Of a stretch of DNA of 64,000 nt, positions 44,981 through 54,064 are shown in pieces; the stretch's first letter is position 1; the number at the start of each line of letters is the position of its first letter. The DNA is from Clostridium oryzae (GTDB taxonomy: Bacteria; Bacillota; Clostridia; Clostridiales; Clostridiaceae). The stretch covers positions 38,575-102,574 of the forward strand of contig NZ_MZGV01000014.1 of NCBI RefSeq assembly GCF_002029235.1, read 5' to 3'. The translations under genes and the position numbers were made by a program. The notes under the pieces are model-generated. The model made no database searches. It was not told where the DNA came from and was given only the letters and a program-made list of their open reading frames with translations.

Positions 44981-46750
44981 ATGTATTATAGTAATGGAAA
45001 CTATGAAGCGTTTGCACGACCACAAAAACCTGAAGGTGTAGATAAAAAGTCAGCATATCTTGTGGGCTCTGGCTTAGCAGCTTTGGCTGCTGCCTGTTTT
45101 TTAGTGCGTGATGGTCAGATGAAAGGTGAACATATTCATATTTTGGAGGAGCTTAATCTCCCAGGAGGTGCTTGTGACGGTGTTAAGGATACTCAAAAAG
45201 GGTTCATTGTTCGTGGTGGACGAGAAATGGAAAATCATTTTGAGTGCCTGTGGGACTTATTTCGTTCTATACCTTCAATTGAGAAAGGGGGTGCTTCTGT
45301 TTTAGACGAATATTATTGGCTTAATAAAAAGGATCCAAACTATTCGCTTATAAGAGCAACTGTAAATAGAGGCGAAGATGCTCATACTGATGGAAAGTTT
45401 GGATTGAGTGAGAAAGCGTCAATGGAAATTGTTAAATTATTTATGACTCGTGATGAGGATTTATATGATAAAAAGATTTCTGATGTTTTCACAGAACAAT
45501 TTTTTTCATCTAACTTCTGGCTTTATTGGAGAACTATGTTTGCTTTTGAAGACTGGCATAGCGCCTTAGAGATGAAACTATATATTCAAAGATTCATTCA
45601 TCATATTGGTGGCTTGCCTGATTTTTCTGCATTAAAGTTTACAAAGTATAATCAATATGAGTCACTAATCTTACCCATGATAAAATATCTCGAATCACAT
45701 AATGTTCAGTTTCAGTATGATACAAGAGTAAAGAATATTATTTTTAATATTAAAGGTAATAAGAAAGTTGCTACGAAAATTATTTGTCAGCATAATAATC
45801 AGGAAGAATGCATTGATCTAATTGAGGAGGATTTAGTATTTATTACAAATGGCAGCTGCACCGAGAATTCTTCTCTAGGAGACAATAATCATGCACCTAA
45901 ATTTAATAATTCTCTGGGCGGATGCTGGGAGCTGTGGAGAAATATTGCTAAACAGGATTCTTCCTTTGGACATCCGGATAAATTCTGTACAAATACCAAG
46001 GCAACAAACTGGGAATCTGCAACAATTACTACTCTTGACGATAGAATTCCTCCATACATTGAGAAAATTTGTAAGCGAGATCCTTTCAGTGGTAAAGTAG
46101 TAACTGGAGGTATTATTACAGTGAAAGATTCAAAGTGGCTTATGAGTTATACTTTAAATCGTCAGCCGCATTTTAAAGAACAATCTAGAAATCAACTTGT
46201 GGTATGGGTATATGCTTTGTTTACGGATGTACCAGGTGATTTTATTAAAAAGCCTATGAAAGAATGTACAGGTATGGAGATTACTGAAGAATGGCTATAT
46301 CACATGGGGGTACCTGAAGCTAAAATACATGATATGGCGGCAAAATCTGCTCGATGTGTTCCATGCATGATGCCATATGTTACAGCATTTTTCATGCCGA
46401 GAACGAAAGGTGACAGGCCAAAGGTTGTTCCAGATGGAAGTGTGAATTTTGCTTTTATAGGACAGTTTGCTGACACTGTTAGAGATACTGTATTTACTAC
46501 TGAATATTCTGTAAGAACAGCTATGGAAGCAGTTTATACTTTGCTTAATGTAGACAGGGGAGTACCTGAGGTATTTAACTCCTGTTATGATATCCGTGTG
46601 CTTCTGGATTCTACATCAAAAATGATGGATGGCAAAAAGCTTACTGATATGAAGCTTCCATTTATATTGAATTTAATTGAAAAAAAAGCTATGAAGAAGG
46701 TATCAGGAACAGTTATTGAAGATTTGCTGAGACGTTATAATGTAATTTAA
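44981..46750 (+). CDS. ohyA: Oleate hydratase
   Basis: 589 aa, full length. The FAD-binding [13 protein letters not shown] segment is near the N-terminus (29-41). The oleate hydratase signature [17 protein letters not shown] (about 75-90) carries the catalytic acidic residue. It adds water to the cis-9 double bond of oleate, giving 10-hydroxystearate, and detoxifies free fatty acids. GGGGG lies 8 bases before the ATG. Downstream of a TetR regulator; the transcript probably ends at the palindrome at 46799. Confidence 0.95.
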   Translation: MYYSNGNYEAFARPQKPEGVDKKSAYLVGSGLAALAAACFLVRDGQMKGEHIHILEELNLPGGACDGVKDTQKGFIVRGGREMENHFECLWDLFRSIPSIEKGGASVLDEYYWLNKKDPNYSLIRATVNRGEDAHTDGKFGLSEKASMEIVKLFMTRDEDLYDKKISDVFTEQFFSSNFWLYWRTMFAFEDWHSALEMKLYIQRFIHHIGGLPDFSALKFTKYNQYESLILPMIKYLESHNVQFQYDTRVKNIIFNIKGNKKVATKIICQHNNQEECIDLIEEDLVFITNGSCTENSSLGDNNHAPKFNNSLGGCWELWRNIAKQDSSFGHPDKFCTNTKATNWESATITTLDDRIPPYIEKICKRDPFSGKVVTGGIITVKDSKWLMSYTLNRQPHFKEQSRNQLVVWVYALFTDVPGDFIKKPMKECTGMEITEEWLYHMGVPEAKIHDMAAKSARCVPCMMPYVTAFFMPRTKGDRPKVVPDGSVNFAFIGQFADTVRDTVFTTEYSVRTAMEAVYTLLNVDRGVPEVFNSCYDIRVLLDSTSKMMDGKKLTDMKLPFILNLIEKKAMKKVSGTVIEDLLRRYNVI

Positions 46751-46798
46751 TTTGATACCATTATTGATTTAGCAAAAAGTTATTTTGATTAAAATGTA

Positions 46799-46863
46799 TT
46801 TTAAATGTCAAGTGCCAAATGTCAAGTGCCTGGCACTTGACATTTGGCACTTGACATTTAAAA
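46799..46863. repeat. Perfect 32-bp-arm palindrome built of tandem 14-mers, GTGCCTGGCAC core
   Basis: Each arm contains two tandem copies of AAATGTCAAGTGCC (or its complement); a single T separates the arms. The core GTGCCTGGCAC equals that of the palindrome at 21438. It lies between convergent ohyA and the SH3 gene, where it can act as a two-way terminator, but its perfection and tandem build suggest a REP-like element. Confidence 0.88.
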
Positions 46864-46865
46864 AA

Positions 46866-47387
46866 TTATCCGTGATACCAGCCTGTCTTACAATTAATAA
46901 CCACAAGCTGGTTCCATTCGCCTTTTCCGTTAAATTTTATATACAGAGTGTAGTAGCCTTGATTTGAGGATACATAGGACTTTTCTAATTTTGTTTTATC
47001 TTTTTTTGAAACATAGTCTTTCATAATTTTATTGATTGTTTTTGATTTAATTCCTGGCACCCAACTATATGGATTAGCAAAGCTTAGTTCATGTGTTTTG
47101 ACCCAGGCATATTTATTTTTATATTTGATTTTGGACCAGCCATATTGTTTACAAGAATACCAGTCGTTTTGATCCTTACCGATAGCTACACCGCCATATA
47201 CCTTCACTGTTGTACCGGCATTAATTGTTCCTAATGTTTTATACGATGTTCCTGCTGAAGATTTTACTGTAAGAGATTCTGCTGCATAGGCTTTGTCATA
47301 GCTTGCAGCTTGAGCTTCTGTGGAGTTAAATGTTAAGCATAGAGTCAGCAAACAAATACTTAACAAAAGTGGGATGATTTTTTTCAT
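46866..47387 (-). CDS. Secreted SH3-domain protein
   Basis: 173 aa. Signal peptide MKKIIPLLLSICLLTLCLTF, cleaved near AQA-AS (about 28). A bacterial SH3 (SH3_3/SH3b) domain follows (about 35-100: LTVKSSAGTSYKTLGTINAG...). The C-terminal part (100-173) is an unrecognised beta-rich region ending GEWNQLVVINC. Binds cell wall or host/matrix ligands (family knowledge). AAAGGAGG upstream. Its 3' end abuts the long palindrome. Confidence 0.85.
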   Translation of the reverse strand: MKKIIPLLLSICLLTLCLTFNSTEAQAASYDKAYAAESLTVKSSAGTSYKTLGTINAGTTVKVYGGVAIGKDQNDWYSCKQYGWSKIKYKNKYAWVKTHELSFANPYSWVPGIKSKTINKIMKDYVSKKDKTKLEKSYVSSNQGYYTLYIKFNGKGEWNQLVVINCKTGWYHG

Positions 47388-47669
47388 TTTTTGGTCCTCC
47401 TTTGTGTAAAAAATATTAGTTCATATCATTTATAATTACTGCAGTCATACATTTCCTATATAAGTGATATTTATTAGTATTGTACAATTATAACATACTA
47501 AGAGGATATTTATAGTATATTTTTCAAATAACTAGTAAAATTTGAAGATGAACGCATGTATGAATATAAAAGTATTGCAAAGGAAAGGCAGAATATGAGA
47601 AGATAAATAATATAATCAAAAGACAAAATAATTTAGAGGTAAAGTATGGGATATACCATTTTAATACGC
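47388..47669. other. Divergent intergenic region
   Basis: AT-rich DNA between the SH3 gene and dus. No small gene or RNA recognised. The dus promoter is at its right edge (47670). Confidence 0.35.
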
Positions 47670-47701
47670 TTGACAAACTTCTAGAAGTTGAGTGATATAA
47701 T
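47670..47701 (+). promoter_or_regulatory. dus promoter with 20-bp spacer and a perfect palindrome between -35 and -10
   Basis: TTGACA (47670-47675) and TATAAT (47696-47701) are both perfect but 20 bases apart. The 14-bp palindrome AACTTCTAGAAGTT (47676-47689) fills the spacer. An over-long spacer around an operator is the design of MerR-type promoters. Confidence 0.55.
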
Positions 47702-47760
47702 AGTAGAAAAAACTAGGTATAACATCATGATAGTGTAAATTTCAATAAGGAGCTATAATT

Positions 47761-48699
47761 ATGAATTTTTATTTCGCACCTATGGAAGGCTTGACTGGGT
47801 ATATTTACAGAAATGCTCATAACGCTTTTTTTAATAATACCATAGATAAATATTTTTCACCTTTTATTGTTGCAAATCAAAGTAAAAGTTTTAAGACAAA
47901 AGAGTTGAACGATATTTTACCTGAGAACAATCAGGGGTTAATTTTGATCCCTCAGTTACTAACCAATAATGCAAAAGATTTTATAAACACTTCAAATAAA
48001 TTAATTCAACTGGGGTATGATCAGATAAATTTGAATTTAGGCTGTCCGTCTGGGACAGTGGTTGCAAAAAATAGAGGAGCGGGATTCCTTTCAAAACTAG
48101 AAGAACTTGATGCATTTTTAGATGAAATTTTTTCTTGCTCAGGAGCTAAAATATCAGTGAAAACTAGGATAGGCAGAGATCAGCCGGAAGAGTTCTATAA
48201 ATTGATCGAAATATTTAACAAATACCCTATGGAAGAGCTTATTATTCATCCGAGAATTCAAAAAGATTTTTATAACAATAAGCCTAATCTAAAGATTTTT
48301 AAGGAAGCTTTGACTTTAAGTAAAAATCCTGTTTGTTATAATGGTGATATTTTTACGGTTAAGGATTATAAAGATTTTACCGAGGGGTTCGGAAGTGTAG
48401 ACAAAATGATGATTGGAAGAGGCTTAATAACTAATCCAGGACTCATTAACAGTATTACAAGCAGCATTAAACTGGAAAAAGAATTATTAAAGCATTTTCA
48501 TGATAAAATTTATCAGGACTATAGGCAAATACTTTCTGGAGATAGAAATGTGCTATACAAAATGAAACATATATGGACCTATATGATTCAGATGTTTTCC
48601 AATAGTGAAAAATATGCTAAAAAAATTAGAAAAGCAGAAAGATTAACTGATTACGATTTAGCTGTTTTAAGCTTATTTAGAGAACAGGATATCGTATAA
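47761..48699 (+). CDS. dus: tRNA-dihydrouridine synthase
   Basis: 312 aa TIM-barrel flavoenzyme. Opens MNFYFAPMEGLTGYIYRNAH. The catalytic cysteine lies in NLGCPSGTVVAKNRGAGFL (about 97-115), and IIHPR and GRGLITNP bind FMN. It reduces uridine to dihydrouridine in tRNA D-loops. AAGGAG upstream. The terminator at 48726 follows. Shorter than the DusB type often found in clostridia; likely a second paralogue. Confidence 0.93.
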   Translation: MNFYFAPMEGLTGYIYRNAHNAFFNNTIDKYFSPFIVANQSKSFKTKELNDILPENNQGLILIPQLLTNNAKDFINTSNKLIQLGYDQINLNLGCPSGTVVAKNRGAGFLSKLEELDAFLDEIFSCSGAKISVKTRIGRDQPEEFYKLIEIFNKYPMEELIIHPRIQKDFYNNKPNLKIFKEALTLSKNPVCYNGDIFTVKDYKDFTEGFGSVDKMMIGRGLITNPGLINSITSSIKLEKELLKHFHDKIYQDYRQILSGDRNVLYKMKHIWTYMIQMFSNSEKYAKKIRKAERLTDYDLAVLSLFREQDIV

Positions 48700-48725
48700 T
48701 ATTAGAATAAGCGCTGGACAATATT

Positions 48726-48747
48726 AACCTTTGTGCTAAGGTTTTTG
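48726..48747 (+). terminator. Terminator of dus
   Basis: AACCTT, a 6-nt loop, AAGGTT, then TTTGT. It lies 27 bases after the dus stop. Confidence 0.65.
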
Positions 48748-48867
48748 TATAGAATCTGGAGGAATAGAGGCCTTTTTGTATTTTATAGTAGAAATTAACA
48801 TTTTTAGTTGTTATAATTAAAAATGATAATATTATATTGCAATATATACGAAAGGGGAAAACATTTA

Positions 48868-49257
48868 ATGAGTGAACAAATGATAAGTATGTTAGAAGAA
48901 ATCCTTCAAAAGGTTGAGGGGATAGAAAAAGCTCTTAATCTGAATAATGGAGCGATTAAGAGTAAGGTTATTAGTGATAGGCAACAAGAGAATCTTGTAC
49001 ATAATGGGATAAATAATGCAATTATGGAAAGTTGGGAGAAAGCAAAGAAATTAATTAAAGCTGAAATGACTGAAGGCTCCTACAATTCCTTAATAACACC
49101 TTTAGAAATTTATAAATTGGAAGGCAGAACATTAGTATTCACGACTCAGACTGTTATGCAGAAGGAAATGATGGAAACTAGATATAAAGATTTAATAGTA
49201 ACAGCTGTTAATTTTGATAATAAGCTTATAGATAGCGTGAAGTTTTTAATAAAATAG
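48868..49257 (+). CDS. DnaA domain-I-like protein without the ATPase
   Basis: 129 aa from the ATG at 48868 (AAAGGGG upstream); the longer frame from 48823 lacks a site. Residues 1-25 form a short coiled coil. Residues about 55-128 resemble DnaA N-terminal domain I: IMESWEKAKKLIKAEMTEGS and onward through LVFTTQTVMQKEMMETRYKD. No AAA+ or DNA-binding domain follows. Such stand-alone domains could bind DnaB, SirA/Hda-like partners or DnaA itself. The family call is by pattern and moderately sure; the role is unknown. Confidence 0.65.
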   Translation: MSEQMISMLEEILQKVEGIEKALNLNNGAIKSKVISDRQQENLVHNGINNAIMESWEKAKKLIKAEMTEGSYNSLITPLEIYKLEGRTLVFTTQTVMQKEMMETRYKDLIVTAVNFDNKLIDSVKFLIK

Positions 49258-49272
49258 ACAGCAGAAACTATG

Positions 49273-49300
49273 GGAGAGCACCAGAGGCTCTCTCTTACTT
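49273..49300 (+). terminator. Weak terminator-like hairpin
   Basis: GAGAGC, loop ACCAGAG, then GCTCTC and a T-rich tail (TTACTTTG). It lies 17 bases after the preceding stop. Confidence 0.5.
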
Positions 49301-49398
49301 TGTGCCATTAAATAAAAAATGAATTTTTGATATTATAAACTTTTAGCTTAAAAGTGTGAAATTTACGAAATTATTTTGAAATAAAGAGGTTACTTAAT

Positions 49399-50148
49399 AT
49401 GAATATAGAGAATGTAAGTGAAATTGCGCTTACTGCAGGCACTATACTGCTTGAAAATGGTGCCGAGACCTACAGAATAGAAAAAACTATCTCTTCAATC
49501 TGTGATGCATATGGAATCGAAGCAGAATGCTTGGCTATATCAAATGGAGTTATTCTATCTATAAAAGGTGAGGATTCAAAATGCATAACGTCAATGAAGA
49601 AAGTGGACAATAGGAATATCGATTTATATAGAATAGAACTCATTAATTCTTTTTCAAGAAACCTAAAAAAAACTCCGCTTACCTTCGATGAAGCAAAACA
49701 AGTTCTCGATGATATTAAAAATGCACCGAATTTTAACCTGCCTGTGAGGATTGCAGCTTCCTGCATGACTGGATTTATTTATACACTGTTTTTTAACGGC
49801 TCCATAGCTGATGGTATCTGTTCAATAGTTATTTGTCTGTTTACCTATATATTAATAGACAAGCTTTCAAAACTTGGATTATTTCAGTTTACAGAGTATT
49901 ATATAGCTGGAGCAGTTATAGGTTTTGCGAGTTTATTTGCCAGTATGTCGTTTTCGTATATAAGCGAACGAAATGTGATAACAGGTTCAATTATGATCGT
50001 TCTTCCGGGTGTATTGCTTACTAATGGAATTAAGGATGTTATTTATGGACATTTTTCTTCTGGAATATCGGATTTTTTCAGAGCAATCGTAATAATTGCT
50101 GCCATTGCTGCAGGTGTTGGAACTGCTTTGTTTTTTAGAATCAGATGA
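49399..50148 (+). CDS. ThrE/YjjP-type threonine/serine exporter, N-terminal subunit
   Basis: 249 aa. A soluble start with the DUF1212/ThrE pattern (ILLENGAETYRIEKTISSIC, residues about 14-33) is followed by about five membrane helices. The partner gene 28 bases downstream encodes the other half, so the pair forms a split ThrE (as YjjP/YjjB). Family role: export of threonine/serine or small organic acids. GAGGT upstream of the ATG. Confidence 0.88.
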   Translation: MNIENVSEIALTAGTILLENGAETYRIEKTISSICDAYGIEAECLAISNGVILSIKGEDSKCITSMKKVDNRNIDLYRIELINSFSRNLKKTPLTFDEAKQVLDDIKNAPNFNLPVRIAASCMTGFIYTLFFNGSIADGICSIVICLFTYILIDKLSKLGLFQFTEYYIAGAVIGFASLFASMSFSYISERNVITGSIMIVLPGVLLTNGIKDVIYGHFSSGISDFFRAIVIIAAIAAGVGTALFFRIR

Positions 50149-50176
50149 TAAGGTACTTATAAGGGGGAACGTTAAA

Positions 50177-50617
50177 TTGATCAAAATGGTTTTACTAGCT
50201 TTTTTCGGCAGTGCTTTTCCTGTTGTATTGTTTAACATAGACAGAAAGAAAATTATTTTTACAGGAATAGCAGGTGCGCTAGGCTGGATTGCTTATAGCA
50301 TCGTTTTTGATAAAACAGGAAGTGCAATTATGGCTTCATTTTTTGGTGCGCTGGCACTCAATATATACAGTGAATGCATGGCACGTATTTTAAAAACTCC
50401 TGCTTCAATGTTCTGCATACCTGGAATCTTTCCACTTGTTCCGGGAATAACAGCCTATAGTGCAATCACATATTTTGTTGATAAAAATTTTAATATGGCT
50501 CAGAGCAAGGGACTTTTAACGCTTGGCATTGCCGGTGCTATAGGATTTGGAATTTTGATATCATCTTCTGTAATCGAATATATATTTAAGCTGCGAAAAT
50601 ACTGCGTTAATAGTTAG
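50177..50617 (+). CDS. ThrE/YjjB-type exporter, C-terminal subunit
   Basis: 146 aa from a TTG at 50177 (AGGGGGAA 8 bases upstream). The frame is open further up but overlaps the first subunit. Four membrane segments with the family motif IPGIFPLVPGITAYSAI (about 82-98). DUF3815/YjjB half of the exporter. Translationally close to its partner. Confidence 0.87.
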   Translation: MIKMVLLAFFGSAFPVVLFNIDRKKIIFTGIAGALGWIAYSIVFDKTGSAIMASFFGALALNIYSECMARILKTPASMFCIPGIFPLVPGITAYSAITYFVDKNFNMAQSKGLLTLGIAGAIGFGILISSSVIEYIFKLRKYCVNS

Positions 50618-50681
50618 AAGCATCCGTTTAGTCATTTATAATTTGGAGGCAGGTGTTTTTTACTCTTAGAAAAATATATAA

Positions 50682-51332
50682 TTACTCATTTAAAAATTTT
50701 AATACAGCTTCCTTATTCACTATAACAATTTTTCTATATTTAGTATCAATCCATCCATAATTTGAAAATTTACTTAGTGTTCTGCTTACCGTAACTCTGC
50801 CAACACCTACAGCTCTTCCGATGCTTTCATGAGTGCAGTTCACTGAAGAATCACTATTTACATTCATATTCAAAAGGTATTGAGCGATTCTTTTCTCTGC
50901 AGGTAAAAAGGAGATATTGTCTATTTCATTTGATAACATTCGGACTTTACGTGCTAAAAACTCTATGAAATTCAAAGCAAGAAAGGGCTCCTGCTGAAAG
51001 TAGGATATGATATCAGCTTTACTTATAGAAATTATTTCTGAATCTGAAAAAGCCTTAGCTGAGGATATCCTTGGAAATCCGTCAAAAAAAGAAGCTTCTC
51101 CAAAAATGTCACCTTCCTTATAGGTATTCAAAACCTTTTCCATACCTTCCGGTGAGTTTACAAAAGCCTGAACTATGCCCTTCTTTAAATAATAAAAGTA
51201 TTTAGGCATTTCACCTTGTCTGTAAATTATTTGATTACTTTTATATTTTTGTGCAGGTTTGGCTTTGAAGGCATGAAATAGTTCAGAAGGCATGTCTATT
51301 TTATGATCTAAAAACAATTCCCATTTATTCAA
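50682..51332 (-). CDS. Crp/Fnr family transcriptional regulator
   Basis: About 216 aa. A cyclic-nucleotide-binding-like beta-barrel (about 15-125, with GDIFGEASFFDG) precedes a Crp-type HTH (about 150-205, with HESIGRAVGVGRVTVSRTLS). No Fe-S cysteine cluster, so not a classical Fnr. TTG at 51332 is preferred to the ATG at 51341 because GGGAG touches that ATG. The effector is unknown. It is convergent to the ThrE pair. Confidence 0.88.
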   Translation of the reverse strand: MNKWELFLDHKIDMPSELFHAFKAKPAQKYKSNQIIYRQGEMPKYFYYLKKGIVQAFVNSPEGMEKVLNTYKEGDIFGEASFFDGFPRISSAKAFSDSEIISISKADIISYFQQEPFLALNFIEFLARKVRMLSNEIDNISFLPAEKRIAQYLLNMNVNSDSSVNCTHESIGRAVGVGRVTVSRTLSKFSNYGWIDTKYRKIVIVNKEAVLKFLNE

Positions 51333-51341
51333 CGTAAGCAT

Positions 51342-51801
51342 CTCCCTAATAATTGTTTTATAAAGTCAACCAATTTGAGCTATTAATCTAAAGGTGCTCA
51401 GGAACCTGTAAAAATTTGATATTTCAGCATCTGTGTATTAAGTTTTTGTAATGTTTATTTACAATTGTATCATAGTATACATTCTTTATCAAAGTTTTAT
51501 GTAATAATAAGCATATGAAGCACTATTATTGGGGGGCATTTATATAAGGATTACTGAAATTTAACTTTCTTTTTAATAGAGATGACCTTGGAAAGCTATT
51601 TAGTTTTTAACGTTTTGTCTATTAAGAAGAAACCTATTTCAGTATTTGCTCGTGACAGGTTTCATCTTTAAGGATAGCTTTTGCAGATTTCTGTTACGAT
51701 TAAAAGAGGTTTTTAGTTATTTATTCAAATAAATTATGCTAAACGTATACAAAATACTGAAACTTTATAATAAAAAAATTTATGGAAAAAAGGAGAATAA
51801 T
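51342..51801. other. Intergenic region upstream of the leuC-like gene
   Basis: A hairpin GAAACCTA...AGGTTTC spans about 51628-51662. No T-box motif (TGGNACC) or other riboswitch consensus is found. The first part carries the promoter of the Crp/Fnr gene. GGGGGG at about 51533 precedes no ORF. Confidence 0.35.
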
Positions 51802-53088
51802 ATGGGTAAGACATTAGCTGAAAAAATATTTGATGCGCACAGAGTAGACAATCCATTTCCGGATACGCATGTTCTAAAATTGGACAGGGTTTTTTGTCAT
51901 GAAATTACTACTCCTATTGCGATTACAGACCTTATGGCAAGAGGTATGGATAGAGTCTTTGATCCAACAAAGATAAAGGCTGTTATTGACCATGTAACGC
52001 CTGCAAAAGATTCAAAAACTGCAGAGCAAGGCAAGATACTTCGTGATTGGGCTAAGAGGAATGGTATCAAAGACTTTTTTGATGTAGGAAAAAATGGTGT
52101 GTGTCATGCTATTTTCCCTGAAAAAGGCTTTGTAAGACCAGGCTATACAGTTATCATGGGTGATTCTCACACTTGTACACATGGAGCCTTTGGAGCTTTT
52201 GCAGCAGGTGTAGGTACTACAGACCTTGAAGTTGGAATATTAAAAGGAGTCTGTGCATTTCACTTTCCCAAAACATTAAAGATTGTTCTTAACGGAGAGT
52301 TAAAGCCAGGGGTTTATGCAAAAGACCTTATACTTTTCATCATTAAAGAGCTTACAGTTAACGGTGCAACCAACATGGTAATAGAATTCACAGGGCCAGT
52401 CATCGACAAGATGTCGATGGAATCCCGTATGACACTTTGCAATATGGCTATAGAAGCTGGTGGAACTTGTGGAGTATGTTATCCAGATATGACAACAGTG
52501 GAGTACTTATGGGAGTACATTAAAGATGAATTTGCTTCTAAGGAAGATGCATTAAAGGAATACTCAAAATGGGTTTCTGATGCGGATGCAGAATATGAAA
52601 AAGTATGTGAATATGATGTTTCAAATTTAGAGCCGATGGTTACTTTTGGTTATAAGCCTGATCAGGTAAAGTCAGTTAGAGAAATGACTGGTACTCCAAT
52701 TAATCAGATCTATATTGGAAGTTGTACTAATGGGCGTATAGAAGATTTAAGAATTGCGGCAAGCATTCTTAAGGGTAAGAAAATAAGCGATGACGTTCGT
52801 GCAATTGTGAGTCCAGCAACGCCAGCTATTTATTCAAAAGCATTAAAAGAGGGAATTATTGAAATTTTCCAGGATGCTGGTTTCTGTGTTACCAACCCAA
52901 CCTGCGGAGCTTGTCTTGGCATGAGTAATGGTGTCCTTGCTAGCGGTGAATCCTGTGCTTCTACAACGAACCGTAACTTTAACGGCAGAATGGGTAAGGG
53001 CGGTAAAGTTCATCTTATGAGTCCTGCAACCGCTGCAGCTTCAGCAATTGAAGGAAAAATAACTAACTCTGAAATTTATAAAGGTTAG
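51802..53088 (+). CDS. 3-isopropylmalate dehydratase-type large subunit (aconitase superfamily)
   Basis: 428 aa from the ATG at 51802 (AAGGAGA upstream). Fe-S ligands: the cysteines of IYIGSCTNGR and of TNPTCGACLG. It is the short LeuC class used by archaea and clostridia. The small subunit follows. The pair may be isopropylmalate isomerase (leucine synthesis), but no leuA or leuB is beside it, so a homoaconitase or dimethylmalate dehydratase role is possible. I leave the symbol empty for that reason. Confidence 0.9.
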   Translation: MGKTLAEKIFDAHRVDNPFPDTHVLKLDRVFCHEITTPIAITDLMARGMDRVFDPTKIKAVIDHVTPAKDSKTAEQGKILRDWAKRNGIKDFFDVGKNGVCHAIFPEKGFVRPGYTVIMGDSHTCTHGAFGAFAAGVGTTDLEVGILKGVCAFHFPKTLKIVLNGELKPGVYAKDLILFIIKELTVNGATNMVIEFTGPVIDKMSMESRMTLCNMAIEAGGTCGVCYPDMTTVEYLWEYIKDEFASKEDALKEYSKWVSDADAEYEKVCEYDVSNLEPMVTFGYKPDQVKSVREMTGTPINQIYIGSCTNGRIEDLRIAASILKGKKISDDVRAIVSPATPAIYSKALKEGIIEIFQDAGFCVTNPTCGACLGMSNGVLASGESCASTTNRNFNGRMGKGGKVHLMSPATAAASAIEGKITNSEIYKG

Positions 53089-53103
53089 ATAGTGGAGGAT
53101 AAT

Positions 53104-53628
53104 ATGAAGAAATTTAGCGGAAAAGTTTTATTCTTAGATAGAAGTGATATAAATACTGATGAAATCATTCCGGCAAAGTATCTTACAGAAATCACAAAAG
53201 AGGCATTAAAGCCTTATTTGCTAGAAGACTTGTCTCTTCCTAATTTCAAGAACAGTAAAGATGTTAAGGACAAGGCCGTGATTGTAACTAGAGAAAATTT
53301 TGGCTGTGGTTCCTCAAGAGAACATGCGCCATGGGCTCTTGAAGTAAATGGTATCAATGTGGTTATAGCAGAAAATTTTGCTAGAATATTCAGACAGAAT
53401 ATGTATAACTGCGGCATGCTTGCAATCGAATTGCCAAAAGATAAGATAGATTATCTTTTCGATAACTATGCAGGTAAAGATACTTCAATAGAGGTTGATG
53501 TTGAGAATGATAAGATTATAGTAACATCAACAGAGAAATCAGAAACCATCGGCTTCAAAGTAGGTGATTTTGACAAAACACTTGTTAAAGAAGGCGGCTG
53601 GGTTGGATACGCTGATAAGAATTATTAA
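53104..53628 (+). CDS. 3-isopropylmalate dehydratase-type small subunit
   Basis: 174 aa swivel domain from the ATG at 53104; GGAGG lies just upstream, inside the alternative GTG start at 53092. Key motif ENFGCGSSREHAPWAL (about 58-73) binds substrate. It pairs with the large subunit 15 bases upstream. A strong terminator follows at 53663. Confidence 0.92.
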   Translation: MKKFSGKVLFLDRSDINTDEIIPAKYLTEITKEALKPYLLEDLSLPNFKNSKDVKDKAVIVTRENFGCGSSREHAPWALEVNGINVVIAENFARIFRQNMYNCGMLAIELPKDKIDYLFDNYAGKDTSIEVDVENDKIIVTSTEKSETIGFKVGDFDKTLVKEGGWVGYADKNY

Positions 53629-53662
53629 TATGTAGTAATCAAAAGATTATAGCAAATGAAAA

Positions 53663-53703
53663 GAAACTCTGTAAAGTTTGAAACTTTACAGAGTTTCTTT
53701 GTT
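53663..53703 (+). terminator. Terminator of the dehydratase operon
   Basis: GAAACTCTGTAAAGTTT and AAACTTTACAGAGTTTC are perfect arms around one G, followed by TTTGTTTG. Confidence 0.88.
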
Positions 53704-53959
53704 TGCTCTTTAGTAAATTTGACTAAAAGATTTACGGAAAAAGAAGCTAAGATAATTGTAAAAGAACAAAACATACTTAAATCTGAAGACGTCATGTAGC
53801 TAGCTTTTAGCAGCGTTTGAACCTTCCAAGGAATAAAAACTCTATTTAACTACTTATTTCTATATAAAATGTATTTCTTATAAATATTAAGTAAATATGA
53901 ATAAAATTATACTTATAATAGAAATTTAATTTTGATTTTAATTCTTTTATATTTAAGCA

Positions 53960-53989
53960 TTGACATTATTGCTATATATTGCTTAAAAT
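53960..53989 (+). promoter_or_regulatory. Likely sigma-A promoter of the FN3 protein gene
   Basis: TTGACA (53960-53965), 18 bases, TAAAAT (53984-53989). It lies about 75 bases upstream of the ATG at 54065. Confidence 0.5.
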
Positions 53990-54064
53990 AGAACATGGGT
54001 ACGATATTTCTACTATTTTCTTGTTGTAGATTATAGTACCAACAAAAGAAAGGGGAATGTAAAA

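Larger units (their letters stand above)
53629..54064. other. Intergenic region with terminator and promoter
   Basis: Holds the terminator at 53663 and the promoter at 53960. No gene or RNA otherwise seen. Confidence 0.5.

Noticed and set aside
51342..51801. T-box leader before the LeuC-type gene
   Set aside because: No TGGNACC anticodon-acceptor motif and no specifier stem could be found; only a simple hairpin.
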